A DNA stretch of 64,000 nt from Mesorhizobium sp. WSM2240 (GTDB taxonomy: Bacteria > Pseudomonadota > Alphaproteobacteria > Rhizobiales > Rhizobiaceae), in assembly GCF_040438645.1 (NCBI RefSeq), contig NZ_CP159253.1:186001-250000 (forward strand), read 5' to 3'. Position 1 is the stretch's first letter. Every line of letters begins with the position of its first letter. Shown piece by piece: positions 8,567-17,578 of this stretch. The position numbers and the translations under genes are program-made. The notes below the pieces were generated by a model. That model did not search any database and was not told the origin of the DNA. It saw only the letters and a program-made list of their open reading frames with translations.

Positions 8567-10273
8567 TCAATCGGCCGCGCCTAGTCGTGAGTAAGCACCG
8601 CCGCTCACGACCAGTACATCATGCGGGCCTTGTTCGACGATGCCCGTATCGTCGACTACGACGATACGATCGCCATTGCGGATCGTCGCCAGCCGATGCG
8701 CGATCACCAGTGTCGTGCGGCCTTGCGCAAGCTCTGCCAGCGACTGCTGGATCTCGCGCTCGGTCTGCGTGTCGAGCGCCGACGTCGCCTCGTCCAGGAT
8801 GAGGATCGTCGGGTTCTTCAGGAACATGCGCGCGATCGCAAGGCGCTGTTTCTGGCCGCCTGACAGTTTTACGCCACGCTCGCCTATGATCGTGTCGAGG
8901 CCTTCCGGCAGGGAAGCGATTAGGTCATGCAGGCGGGCGCGGCGCGCAGCCTCGACAATGTCGCTTTCCATCGCGTCCAGCCGGCCATAGGCGATGTTTT
9001 CGCGGATCGTGCCGCCAAACAGGAACACGTCCTGCTGCACGATGCCGATCTGGCCGCGCAATGAGGCCAGCGTCATGTCGCGGATATCCAAACCGTCGAT
9101 CGTGATAGCGCCGCTGTCTACCTCGTAAAAACGCGGCAGCAGCGAGCACAGAGTCGTCTTGCCGGCGCCGGACGGTCCGACGAAGGCGATGGTCTCTCCT
9201 GCTGCGATGTCAAGATTGATGTTCTTCAAAACGGTCCGTTCGCCGCTATAGCCGAAGGTGACATCGCGGTAGCTTATGTGGCCTTCGAGTGCCGGCGCGT
9301 CGATTGCACCAGGCCGATCCGCGATGTCCGGCTCAGTGTCGAGGAGAGCCGTATAGCGGCGAAATCCGGCGATGCCTTTCGGATAGGTTTCAATCACCGA
9401 ATTAATCTTGTCGATAGGTCGGAAAAACACATTGACCAGTAGCAGGAAGCCGACGAAACCGCCACTGGAAAGTTCGCCACGCAGCACGAGATAGCTTCCG
9501 GCGATCATCACCACCAGTTGGATCAACCGCATGCTCATGTAGCTCAGCGACGTGCTCGCGGCCATGATGCGATAGGCATCGAGCTTGGTCTTGCGGTAGC
9601 TGGCGTTGTCCCGCGCGAAGAGACTGCGTTCGTGGTCTTCATTGGCGAACGCCTGCACCACCCGCATGCCGCCGACGCTCTCCTCGATGCGGACATTGAA
9701 ATCGCCGACCCGTCCGTAGAGCGCCTGCCAGTTGCGGGTCATGCGCGCGCCATAGCGGCTTGTCACCCAGGCGACCACCGGAACGATTGCCGCTGTTATC
9801 AGTGCAAGCTGCGCATTGACTGAGAACATCAGCGCGAATGCGCCGATGAAGGTCATGATGGCGATGAACAGGTCTTCCGGGCCATGATGGGCGACCTCGC
9901 CGATTTCCTCCAGATCCTTGGTGACCCGGGCGATCAGGTGGCCGGTCTTATGGTTGTCATAGAAGCGGAACGAGAGCTTCTGCAGGTGATCGAAGCTCTT
10001 CCGGCGCATTTCGGTCTCGATGTTGATACCGAGCATATGGCCCCAGTAAACCACGACCGCCATCAGTCCCGTGTTCAACATATAGACGGCAAGTAGGCCG
10101 GCCGACGCTGCGAGTATCAGCATCCATTGCTGCGTCGGCAGCAATTCGTCGACGAAGACCTTGACCGCCATCGGAAACCCGAGCTCCAGCATGCCGGACA
10201 GAACCGCGCAGCAGAAATCCAGGATGAACAGACCCTTCCAGGGGCGGTAGTAGGAGAAAAATCTGCGAAGCAT
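8567..10273 (-). CDS. ABC exporter, fused membrane and ATPase domains (MsbA/LmrA type)
   Basis: A 568-residue half-transporter. Six membrane helices occupy roughly residues 10-300. The nucleotide-binding domain has all motifs: GPSGAGKTT, Q-loop IGIVQQDVFLFGGTIRENI, LSGGQKQR, ILILDEATSALD and an AHRLAT H-loop. I chose the ATG at 10273 (MLRRFFSYYRPWK); an in-frame start at 10315 is possible, and neither has a strong ribosome-binding site. It is divergent from the DUF2218 and siderophore-uptake operon. From that context I infer possible siderophore export, but lipid or drug export cannot be excluded. Confidence 0.8.
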   Translation of the reverse strand: MLRRFFSYYRPWKGLFILDFCCAVLSGMLELGFPMAVKVFVDELLPTQQWMLILAASAGLLAVYMLNTGLMAVVVYWGHMLGINIETEMRRKSFDHLQKLSFRFYDNHKTGHLIARVTKDLEEIGEVAHHGPEDLFIAIMTFIGAFALMFSVNAQLALITAAIVPVVAWVTSRYGARMTRNWQALYGRVGDFNVRIEESVGGMRVVQAFANEDHERSLFARDNASYRKTKLDAYRIMAASTSLSYMSMRLIQLVVMIAGSYLVLRGELSSGGFVGFLLLVNVFFRPIDKINSVIETYPKGIAGFRRYTALLDTEPDIADRPGAIDAPALEGHISYRDVTFGYSGERTVLKNINLDIAAGETIAFVGPSGAGKTTLCSLLPRFYEVDSGAITIDGLDIRDMTLASLRGQIGIVQQDVFLFGGTIRENIAYGRLDAMESDIVEAARRARLHDLIASLPEGLDTIIGERGVKLSGGQKQRLAIARMFLKNPTILILDEATSALDTQTEREIQQSLAELAQGRTTLVIAHRLATIRNGDRIVVVDDTGIVEQGPHDVLVVSGGAYSRLGAAD

Positions 10274-10474
10274 TGGGACGTTTTTCTGGTTCGAAGGTCT
10301 GGATGCCCGGAGCATGCAATGCGACGGGCTGTCGCTTCAGCATATAGCCGGCGGTGTCATTTTGAGTGCGGCCTGGAAAAAATCGCTGCCAAGGCAACTG
10401 CTCACTAAGGCCAATCTTGCCTGAAGGGATGGCTTACGATAAGTGGAGTAGAAAGATCATATTATGAGGTCTCC

Positions 10475-10759
10475 ATGCTGACTGCAACCACGCGCTGCGA
10501 AACGCCGAATGCGAGCAAATATCTCCAGCAGCTCTGCAAACATTTCGCACACAAGATGGAGGTCGCCTACGGTGATGGCTACGGGCAGTGCCGGTTTTCC
10601 TGCGGCACGGCTACCATGAATGCCGGTCTCGAAGCGTTGGACATAACGGTGGAAGCGTCCGACGCCGGTGCATTGACCGAGACCAAGCAGGTTATCGAAT
10701 CGCATCTCGTCCGGTTTGCCTTCCGCGAAAATCTCCAGCCGCTGGCCTGGCAAGATTGA
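10475..10759 (+). CDS. DUF2218 domain protein
   Basis: A 94-residue soluble protein preceded by a GAGG site. The arrangement of the family is visible: ASKYLQQLCKHFAHK near the N-terminus, GQCRFSCGTATM in the middle, and ESHLVRFAFRE near the end. DUF2218 genes frequently sit beside siderophore uptake genes in proteobacteria. A role in iron handling or ferric-siderophore processing is a context inference. It lies 29 bases upstream of the siderophore-binding protein gene and is probably the first gene of that operon. Confidence 0.8.
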   Translation: MLTATTRCETPNASKYLQQLCKHFAHKMEVAYGDGYGQCRFSCGTATMNAGLEALDITVEASDAGALTETKQVIESHLVRFAFRENLQPLAWQD

Positions 10760-10788
10760 AGCGCTTGTCTTCGACACGGAGCATACCC

Positions 10789-11691
10789 ATGAAATGGCTC
10801 AAGTCGGTCCTGGCGCTGCCGGCACTGGCTCTTTTCCTTGTTCAGGCGTTCGCAACCGAGATCGAGACCGCGAAAGGCCCGGTGACCGTCGGCAAGACGC
10901 CGCAAACGCTCGCTGTGTTCGATATTGCGGCAGTCGATACATTGAACAGCCTTGGCGTGAAGATCGCCGGCCTGCCCGAGAACCTTTATGTGCCCGAACT
11001 TGCCGGATTGAAGGATGGCTCGGAAATCGTGGGCACTATCTTCGAGCCCGATCTGGAAGCCCTGAGCGCGCTGGCGCCGGACCTGATCATTGTCGGCGGA
11101 CGCTCCTCGCCGCAACTGGCCGCGACGAGCCGGATTGCGCAGAGCATCGACATGACGATGGACGGCGACGACCTGTTCGCACAGGCAAAGCAGCGCCTTG
11201 CGGCTTACGGCGCTCTCGTCGGCAGGCAGGCAGAGGCCGCCTCGCTTGCTTCGGAACTCGACGCTTTGCTCGTGTCGACACGTGCCTCCGTCAAGGACAA
11301 GGGCAAGGCGCTCATCCTGATGACGAGCGGTCCGAAAGTGACGGCCTACGGCAAGGATTCCCGCTTCGGCTGGGTGCATTCGGCGCTCCAGCTTCCACCG
11401 GCAGTCGAGGACATTGACGCCGCTACCCACGGTGAAGTGATCTCTTTCGAGTTCCTCCGTGACGCCGATCCGGACTGGCTCATCGTACTCGATCGCGCTG
11501 CGGCGATCGGTTCGGGCGAGCAGAATGCGATGGCGACGCTCGACAATGAGCTGGTTGCGGCGACCACAGCCTGGAAAAAGAAGCAGATAGTCTACATGCC
11601 GGCGGCCGATTTCTACATCGCTGCTGGCGGCGTCCGGTCGACGAAGCGCGTGCTTGAGACGATCCGGGACGCTTTTTCTCAGACCCAATGA
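10789..11691 (+). CDS. fatB: ferric-siderophore ABC transporter binding protein (FatB/YclQ type)
   Basis: A 300-residue periplasmic protein with a cleavable signal peptide but no lipobox Cys. It has the class III binding-protein fold markers: GPVTVGKTPQTLAVFDIAAVDTL, ALAPDLIIVGGRSS and HGEVISFEFLRDADPDWLIVLDR, the last two being the FatB/YclQ/CeuE-like hallmarks. YclQ and FatB bind petrobactin or related catecholates. An asb-type petrobactin operon lies next door, so ferric petrobactin is the likely ligand. I chose the ATG at 10789, preceded by ACGGAG; longer in-frame starts run into the DUF2218 gene. It overlaps the permease by 4 bases. Confidence 0.85.
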   Translation: MKWLKSVLALPALALFLVQAFATEIETAKGPVTVGKTPQTLAVFDIAAVDTLNSLGVKIAGLPENLYVPELAGLKDGSEIVGTIFEPDLEALSALAPDLIIVGGRSSPQLAATSRIAQSIDMTMDGDDLFAQAKQRLAAYGALVGRQAEAASLASELDALLVSTRASVKDKGKALILMTSGPKVTAYGKDSRFGWVHSALQLPPAVEDIDAATHGEVISFEFLRDADPDWLIVLDRAAAIGSGEQNAMATLDNELVAATTAWKKKQIVYMPAADFYIAAGGVRSTKRVLETIRDAFSQTQ

Positions 11692-12668
11692 CGGTTGAAT
11701 CCATTGGGCGTCCGGGCCTCGCTTATCGGGCAATCGGCATCGCAACCTTGCTGGCGCTCTTTGTGACCAGTCTGGTCGTCGGCGTCAGCGATCTTGCGAT
11801 CGGCAGCCTGAGTTCCGATCCGGAAGCGTTGCAGCTGATCATGATCAGCCGCTTGCCGCGTACTTTGGCCGCGCTTCTGGCCGGCAGCGCATTGGCCATT
11901 GCAGGGCTTGTGATGCAGACACTTGCCCGCAATCGTTTCGTCGAGCCGTCGACGGCGGGAACCGCGCAATCCGCGGCACTTGGCATACTGGTCGTAACGC
12001 TCGTGTGGCCAAATGCGTCTCTTGGGTGGAAAGCGCTCGGCGCCGCCGCAACCGCTCTGGCCGGAACATCCATTTTTCTCATGTTCGCCCACAGGCTGCC
12101 ACCAATGCAGCCTTTTCTCGTTCCGCTGTTCGGACTGGTTTATGGCGGCATCATTGGATCTGCCGCTACTTTTGCCGCGTGGCATCTGGATCTTCTGCAA
12201 TACCTCGAAGTGTGGATCACAGGCGAGTTTTCAGGCGTCCTGCGCGGGCGCTATGAGCTGTTGTGGGTCGCGGGCGCTCTGGTCGCGCTGGCGTGGTGGA
12301 CGGCCGATCGTCTGACGATCCTTTCGCTAGGTAGGGACGCCAGCATCGGGCTCGGTCTGAACTACGCCGGTATGCTGCGGCTCGGCCTGGTCATCGTCTC
12401 GGCGATCACCGCCCTGACTGTGGTCGTCGTCGGGACAATCCCTTTCGTCGGGCTGGTGGTCCCGAACCTTATGTCGCGCTTCGCCGGCGAAAACCTGCGC
12501 CACACCTTGCCGTGGGTCGCCGGCGGTGGTGCTGCGTTGGTGCTTGCCTGCGACATCCTTGGCAGGCTTATCCGTTTCCCCTACGAGGTCCCGGTCGGCA
12601 CGATTCTCGGCGTCGTGGGGGCGATACTTTTCCTCGTGCTGCTGCTTGGCCGGAACAGCAATGACTGA
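11688..12668 (+). CDS. fatD: ferric-siderophore ABC transporter permease 1 (FecCD family)
   Basis: A 326-residue permease with eight to ten hydrophobic helices. It carries FecCD/BtuC motifs: LIMISRLPRTLAALLAGSALAIAG near residue 45, NRFVEPSTAGTAQSAALG, and the ATPase-contact segment GTIPFVGLVVPNLMSRFAG. The start overlaps the binding-protein stop (ATGA). It pairs with the following permease to form a heterodimeric channel, as in YclN/YclO and FatD/FatC. I assign fatD by position only; the two permease names could be reversed. Confidence 0.85.
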   Translation: MTVESIGRPGLAYRAIGIATLLALFVTSLVVGVSDLAIGSLSSDPEALQLIMISRLPRTLAALLAGSALAIAGLVMQTLARNRFVEPSTAGTAQSAALGILVVTLVWPNASLGWKALGAAATALAGTSIFLMFAHRLPPMQPFLVPLFGLVYGGIIGSAATFAAWHLDLLQYLEVWITGEFSGVLRGRYELLWVAGALVALAWWTADRLTILSLGRDASIGLGLNYAGMLRLGLVIVSAITALTVVVVGTIPFVGLVVPNLMSRFAGENLRHTLPWVAGGGAALVLACDILGRLIRFPYEVPVGTILGVVGAILFLVLLLGRNSND

Positions 12669-13635
12669 AGCCATGACACAGCGCGGCCTGGTGCGGCCCG
12701 ACCAGCGCCTCGCTGTATTGGCGGCGGTGGCGTTGCTGGTCAGCGTGGGGTTCATGACGATCAACCTGCGCGGCAATCTCGCCTTCGCGATCGAATTGCG
12801 CGCAGTGCGGCTTGCGGCGATGGTTCTGGTCGGCGTGGCGGTGGCGGTTTCGACGGTGGTGTTTCAGACCGTTTGCGCCAACCGCATCATCACTCCATCG
12901 ATCATGGGGCTGGATGCGCTATACGTCTTTTGCCAGACCGCGCTTGTTTTTGCGCTGACTGGCTTCGGCTTTGCCGGCATGGATCCCCGCCTGCAATTCC
13001 TGGGGAATTTTACGGCGATGACGAGCCTCGCACTGATGCTGTTCCTGCCAATGCTTCGCCGGCGTTTCGATCTGACTCTGATGCTGCTGACCGGCGTCGT
13101 GCTGGGCGTTCTGTTCCGATCGCTGACGACGTTGCTGGCGCGGCTGATCGATCCGAACGATTTTGCGGTGCTGCAAGGTGCGGTCTTCGCGAACTTCAAT
13201 ACGGTGGAACCCGATCTGCTGCTGCTGGCGGGCGTGATCACGGTGGCGGGTGTCGCCATCGCCTGGCGGGCGCGAGATGTTCTCGATGTGCTCGCGCTGG
13301 GAACGGATACCGCCATCGGGCTTGGCGTGGCGTGGCGCGGCACAGCTGCAGGGCTTCTGGTTCTTGTCGCCGCACTCGTGTCAGCGTCGACGGCTCTGGT
13401 CGGCCCGATGGCGTTCCTGGGGCTGCTGGTGGTTTCGCTCGCTGAACGCATCGTGGGCACCAACCGGCATGCGATCCTTCTGCCGGCAGCCTCTTTGACA
13501 GCGATAATCGTGCTGGCCGGTGGCCAAATCGTCCTCCAGCACGGTCTCGGCGGGGAAGGCAGCCTCTCCATAGTCGTGGAATTCGTCGGCGGCATCGTAT
13601 TCCTCGCCCTTCTGTTTGCCGGGAAGCGGCGATGA
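12661..13635 (+). CDS. fatC: ferric-siderophore ABC transporter permease 2 (FecCD family)
   Basis: A 324-residue permease, second of the pair. It shows VGVAVAVSTVVFQTVCANRIITPSIMG and the cytoplasmic-loop segment VGPMAFLGLLVVSLAERIVG typical of FecCD proteins. I chose the ATG at 12661 because it overlaps the previous gene by 8 bases; an ATG at 12673 is an alternative. The 3' end overlaps the ATPase gene by 4 bases, so the whole fat-like operon is translationally coupled. It should act with FatB, FatD and the ATPase in moving the iron complex from periplasm to cytoplasm. Confidence 0.85.
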   Translation: MTEAMTQRGLVRPDQRLAVLAAVALLVSVGFMTINLRGNLAFAIELRAVRLAAMVLVGVAVAVSTVVFQTVCANRIITPSIMGLDALYVFCQTALVFALTGFGFAGMDPRLQFLGNFTAMTSLALMLFLPMLRRRFDLTLMLLTGVVLGVLFRSLTTLLARLIDPNDFAVLQGAVFANFNTVEPDLLLLAGVITVAGVAIAWRARDVLDVLALGTDTAIGLGVAWRGTAAGLLVLVAALVSASTALVGPMAFLGLLVVSLAERIVGTNRHAILLPAASLTAIIVLAGGQIVLQHGLGGEGSLSIVVEFVGGIVFLALLFAGKRR

Positions 13636-14390
13636 TCGAGATTGCAGGTGTCTCTCTGGCCCTTGGTGGCAACCACATCCTGGATAATGTCAGCCTGACA
13701 GTGCCGAAGGGCGGGGTCACGGCGCTTGTCGGCCCGAATGGCGCGGGTAAGTCCAGCCTGTTGTCGCTGATCGCCCGCCTGCAGCCCCTGCAAAGCGGCC
13801 GCATCACCGTCGACGGGCTGCCGGTCGATAAGACGCCGAGCCGGCAGTTGGCCAAGGTCATGGCCATCCTGCGACAGGATCCCGGCGTCGCGAGCCGCCT
13901 GCGCGTCGTCGAACTGGTGGGCTTCGGTCGTTTCCCGCATCACCGGGGGCGGCTGACGGCGAAAGACCGCGAAATAATCGCGGCATCCCTCGAACAGTTC
14001 GATCTCAGCGATCTGGCGCTGCGCTTCACCGACACCTTGTCAGGCGGGCAACGGCAGCGCGCCCTCGTCGCCATGACCTTCTGCCAGGGGACGGATTACA
14101 TCCTTCTCGATGAACCGCTGAACAACCTCGACATGTTTCATGCAAGAAACCTCATGCGGACGCTGAGACGCATCGCTGACGAGCACGACAAGACGGTGCT
14201 CATCGTACTCCACGACATCAATCATGCAGCCTCGTACGCCGACCGTATCGTTGCGATGAAGGACGGCGCCGTTGTCGCATCGGGCAACACAAGCGCCATC
14301 ATACGGCCAGACATTCTGGAGGGCATTTTTGGCTTCCCGATGCGCGTCGAACAGGTTGCCGGTCGATTGGCGGTCCTGCACCACATCTGA
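13632..14390 (+). CDS. fatE: ferric-siderophore ABC transporter ATPase (YclP/FecE type)
   Basis: A 252-residue ATPase. Walker A GPNGAGKS is at about residues 34-41, followed by a FecE-like Q-loop region (AILRQDPGVASRLRVVELVGFGRFPH), signature LSGGQRQRALVAM, Walker B YILLDEPLNNLD and H-loop VLHDINHA. It is the last gene of the coupled uptake operon. The next gene, a TonB-dependent receptor, is 164 bases downstream with its own likely promoter. Confidence 0.88.
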   Translation: MIEIAGVSLALGGNHILDNVSLTVPKGGVTALVGPNGAGKSSLLSLIARLQPLQSGRITVDGLPVDKTPSRQLAKVMAILRQDPGVASRLRVVELVGFGRFPHHRGRLTAKDREIIAASLEQFDLSDLALRFTDTLSGGQRQRALVAMTFCQGTDYILLDEPLNNLDMFHARNLMRTLRRIADEHDKTVLIVLHDINHAASYADRIVAMKDGAVVASGNTSAIIRPDILEGIFGFPMRVEQVAGRLAVLHHI

Positions 14391-14403
14391 CGCGCGACGC
14401 TAG

Positions 14404-14421
14404 TGTGTTCTCAAGAACACA
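14404..14421. promoter_or_regulatory. perfect palindrome upstream of the TonB-dependent receptor
   Basis: TGTGTTCT-CA-AGAACACA is a perfect inverted repeat with 8-base arms and a 2-base centre. It lies about 134 bases before the receptor ATG and 14 bases after the ATPase stop. It could be an operator for an iron-responsive or AraC/LysR-type regulator. A 7-bp hairpin with a TCAA loop is also possible, but no T run follows, so a terminator is less likely. It does not match the Irr ICE half-site order as I know it. Confidence 0.45.
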
Positions 14422-14554
14422 ACAGTTACAGTAGCTTGTATAAACTGGATTTTTTTAATCAACTTTATTGTCGAGATCACCCCGATGCGTTAAGGCAATC
14501 TGGGCCGCGCGTTTTTCGCCGGCCGGGGCCACCGTCGTCGAGGGGAATCAGTTG

Positions 14555-16645
14555 ATGTCATCCGATATTCTGCGAGTGCTTGCCGTCAGCACAGCAATGT
14601 CCACTTTATTGTGTGCCGGCGCGCTGGCGCAGTCCGCTGAGACCCGGGAAGCAGAAGCCGGGACGACCTCCGAGGAAAGCGAAGACACTCAAGCTCCCGA
14701 CGGAGTGACGCAACTCGAGACGATTATTGTCGTAGACGTAGGTGCAGGCGCTGACGCTACGGCCGGCGCCGACGTGATCATCATCGACCAGCAGGAGATC
14801 GACCGCAAGAAACCGCAGGACTTGAGGGAAGTCTTCTCCGGTGAACCTCAGATCGCCGTCGGCGGGGCGATCCCCAGCACGCAGAAAATCTACGTCAACG
14901 GCGTCGACGAGAACAATCTGGCTGTGACTGTCGACGGGTCGCGGCAGAACAACAAGGTGTTCCACCACAACGGCACATATCTGCTCGATCCGGCACTGCT
15001 GAAAGCGGTGTCCGTGCAGGCAGGCGTTGCGCCGGCCGACGCTGGTCCGGGAGCGCTGGCCGGTTCGCTCGGCTTCGAGACCAAGGATGCTATCGACCTG
15101 CTCGAGCCAGGCCGCAACTTCGGTGGTTTCGTCACCGGTATATGGGACACCAACAGCGAGACCTACACGACCGGCGTGAGCGCCTTCGGCCAGCAGGACG
15201 GGTTCGAGTATCTCGGTTACATCAATTACAGCAATGGCGGCAACTTCACCGCCGGCAACGGCGATGAGATGCCGGGAACTGGCACGGACCTGATCAGCGG
15301 GCTGGGCAAAATCGCTTACGAAAGCGTCGAAGGCCACCGTTTCGAGCTCAGCCACGAGCAGGTGCGTGACGACGACCTTCGTCCCTACCGCGCCAACGTT
15401 TACATCAACCGGGGTGCCGAGCCGGAAGTCCGCAACTACGATCTGCGCCGCCGCAACACGGTCTTCACCTATACGGACACCTCGCCCGAAGGCTGGTGGG
15501 ATCCGAAGGTGGTTATCGCCTACAGCCGCACAGAGATCGGCACGCTGGAGACGGACCGTTTCGACCCCAATGTCGTATCGCCGACCGACGGTGCCACCAG
15601 AAGCTTCAACGGCAAGGTGGAGAACAGGTTCGCGTTCGACTTGGGTAGCGTCACCGCCGGGTTCGATTTCTACAACGACAAGGCCGACCTGGACTACAGG
15701 AATGCGACGGCGCCGTACTTCACCGACGAGCGCGCCACGAATGTCGGTGGCTACGCACAGGCACGCCTGGAGCCTTTTGATCGGGCCAGGATTTCGTTCG
15801 GTGGACGCGCCGACCATCAGTGGTTCACCGGCGTCGACGATTCGGAATGGACGAACGCCGGCGTCAGCGGCAACGTTTCGGGCGAATACGACCTGCTGCC
15901 CGAGTTCCTGACCGTCAAGGCTGCGACCTCGCATGTCTGGGGCGGCGTGCCTTTGGCGGAAAACTACCTACAGAACCCAGTCTGGACTTATGGCGACGGC
16001 CCGGAACCCGTTACGTCCAACAACTACACGGCCGGCCTCGAGGCGCGATACAACGGCTTTACCTTCGAGGCGAACGCATTTCGCACCGACATCAGCGACG
16101 CGCGCCTGCCGATCTTCGGACGCGGCGTGCCGGCGCCGGAAGTGTCGTCGATCCGCACCCTCGATCTTGTTTCCAAGGGCTGGGAAATCGGCGGCCGCTA
16201 TGACTGGGATGCCGGCTTTGTCAGTGTGAAATACGCCGACATCAATGCCGATGTCGACGATATGCCTGCTGATTCCGAGATCGGCCGATACCTGACGACG
16301 CCGCTCGGGCAGATCATCATGATCGGCGCCGGATACACATTCGACGATTGGGGCATTGAAGTCGGTGGCGACATCGAAATCGCCTTGAAGACCGACAGGA
16401 CCCTGGTGAGACATAAGACCGATCCGGCGAGCGCAAAGAAAGAACTTCCCGGCTACGAGGTGGTGAATGCCTATCTCGAGTGGACGCCGCCTTCGAGGCC
16501 GAACTTCACGCTACGCGCCGACGCACTCAACATCTTCGACGAGAACTATACGGATCGTGCGGCCTACGGACAGGACTTCGACGGCGTGGATCCGCACTAT
16601 GATCCCGGCCGCTCGTTCAGGCTGAGCGCTACGGCGCGGTTCTGA
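14555..16645 (+). CDS. TonB-dependent outer-membrane receptor for an iron complex
   Basis: A 696-residue protein. A signal peptide ends at ALAQ (about residue 26), then comes an acidic linker and a candidate TonB box (LETIIVV). The plug domain covers about residues 60-180 (VDGSRQNNKVFHHNGTYLLDP, then GVAPADAGPGALAGSLGFET). A beta-barrel ends in the terminal-Phe motif SFRLSATARF. I chose the ATG at 14555, with GAGGGG upstream; the frame opens earlier at a TTG. The plug resembles the heme/hemoglobin receptor group, but the context between siderophore import and petrobactin synthesis suggests ferric petrobactin. The ligand is therefore open. Confidence 0.82.
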   Translation: MSSDILRVLAVSTAMSTLLCAGALAQSAETREAEAGTTSEESEDTQAPDGVTQLETIIVVDVGAGADATAGADVIIIDQQEIDRKKPQDLREVFSGEPQIAVGGAIPSTQKIYVNGVDENNLAVTVDGSRQNNKVFHHNGTYLLDPALLKAVSVQAGVAPADAGPGALAGSLGFETKDAIDLLEPGRNFGGFVTGIWDTNSETYTTGVSAFGQQDGFEYLGYINYSNGGNFTAGNGDEMPGTGTDLISGLGKIAYESVEGHRFELSHEQVRDDDLRPYRANVYINRGAEPEVRNYDLRRRNTVFTYTDTSPEGWWDPKVVIAYSRTEIGTLETDRFDPNVVSPTDGATRSFNGKVENRFAFDLGSVTAGFDFYNDKADLDYRNATAPYFTDERATNVGGYAQARLEPFDRARISFGGRADHQWFTGVDDSEWTNAGVSGNVSGEYDLLPEFLTVKAATSHVWGGVPLAENYLQNPVWTYGDGPEPVTSNNYTAGLEARYNGFTFEANAFRTDISDARLPIFGRGVPAPEVSSIRTLDLVSKGWEIGGRYDWDAGFVSVKYADINADVDDMPADSEIGRYLTTPLGQIIMIGAGYTFDDWGIEVGGDIEIALKTDRTLVRHKTDPASAKKELPGYEVVNAYLEWTPPSRPNFTLRADALNIFDENYTDRAAYGQDFDGVDPHYDPGRSFRLSATARF

Positions 16646-16671
16646 CGCGTGGCATGGCGCGGGCCTGACAC

Positions 16672-16709
16672 AAAAAAGCCGGCGTGGAAGCGACCCGCGC
16701 CGGCCTTTT
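16672..16709. terminator. bidirectional rho-independent terminator
   Basis: An A-run (16672-16677) is followed by stem GCCGGCG (16678-16684), a 13-base loop, stem CGCCGGC (16698-16704) and CTTTT. It lies between the convergent receptor gene (+) and asbF (-) and can serve both transcripts. Confidence 0.8.
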
Positions 16710-16732
16710 AGTAAGTCTTGAAAGCTGGTGCC

Positions 16733-17578
16733 TTACGCCGCACCGGCGCGAATGGGCGCCTCGCGATCGGTCCACAGCAGCCGCAGGTTTCGCGCATCGT
16801 TGGCGAGCACGTTGAAGCAGTCTCCGCCGAACCATTCGAGCGAAGCGTCGACCTCCTCGCGCTCGAACAGTTCGTCCAGGAACCCCAGATAGTCTACGAC
16901 ACCGTCGAAAAGCGGCATCATTCCTGTCCGCTTTCCGGCCGCCGCGTAGACGTTTGCCGGCTCGAAGATGCCGAGATCGGCGCGCGAGCGAACGTTTTTG
17001 AGATGGTAATGCCGAATATGTGGCAGGAGGGCGCGATGTGCGGCCATCGGATCGTCGCCGCCTTCCCAGACGTGCAAGGTATCGAAGTTGATCCCGAGCG
17101 CCGGATGATCGATCTCCTCGATCAGGCGCTGCGTTGACGACAGCGTATCGGCCAGCGTTCCGGGATGGGTCTCGACCAGCATCTGGCAGCCCTGATCCTG
17201 CGCAATCATACAGGCGTCCTTGAGCCGGGCCGACAGCCGCCAGCGGGCTTCGGGCGAGGTGTCCCGGCTTGCCGATTTTCCGGCGAACGTGCGCACCTTG
17301 CGGGCGCCCCAGCGGCCTGCCAGACGGCAGAGGTTCGACGTGGCGTGACGCAGCGACGCCAGGTTCTCATCGAGAGGCAGGTAGTCGCTGAGCATCGGCA
17401 CGGAAAGGCCGAATGCCGCCATCCACTCGGCGTTGCGGTCGGTCATATGCTGCATATTGCGCGCATGCGCGCCCCAGAGCTCGATGCCCTGGAAATCGTT
17501 CGCCGCCGCCCATCGCGCGATATCCTCCAGAGACAGCAAATGATGGCGGAACGTGATCGTGCAGAGCGACAGTCTCAT
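16733..17578 (-). CDS. asbF: 3-dehydroshikimate dehydratase (AsbF-like), 3,4-dihydroxybenzoate supply
   Basis: A 281-residue TIM-barrel protein of the AP-endonuclease/sugar isomerase-like superfamily. It closely follows the Bacillus AsbF pattern: SLCTITFRHHLLSLEDIARW, FQGIELWGAHA, KVRTFAG, LVETHPGTLADTL, NFDTLHVWE, YHLKN, EPANVYAAAGKRTGM and ASLEWFGGD. Candidate metal and catalytic residues are Glu136, Asp166, His169, His192 and Glu248. The enzyme converts 3-dehydroshikimate to 3,4-dihydroxybenzoate, the catechol of petrobactin. I chose the ATG at 17578, which overlaps the stop of asbDE by 4 bases. It is the last gene of the operon. Confidence 0.85.
   Translation of the reverse strand: MRLSLCTITFRHHLLSLEDIARWAAANDFQGIELWGAHARNMQHMTDRNAEWMAAFGLSVPMLSDYLPLDENLASLRHATSNLCRLAGRWGARKVRTFAGKSASRDTSPEARWRLSARLKDACMIAQDQGCQMLVETHPGTLADTLSSTQRLIEEIDHPALGINFDTLHVWEGGDDPMAAHRALLPHIRHYHLKNVRSRADLGIFEPANVYAAAGKRTGMMPLFDGVVDYLGFLDELFEREEVDASLEWFGGDCFNVLANDARNLRLLWTDREAPIRAGAA

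Noticed and set aside
14404..14421. Irr/ICE or Fur box at the palindrome
   Set aside because: The half-site order is TTC...GAA, the reverse of the TTAGAA...TTCTAA ICE pattern as I know it, so I list it only as an unassigned operator.
14606..15934. 442-codon minus-strand ORF opposite the TonB-dependent receptor
   Set aside because: The receptor frame carries signal peptide, plug and barrel features. The opposite frame has none.
16733..17578. Hydroxypyruvate isomerase or sugar epimerase as identity of the TIM-barrel gene
   Set aside because: The order and spacing of AsbF-specific segments and the asb context fit 3-dehydroshikimate dehydratase much better.
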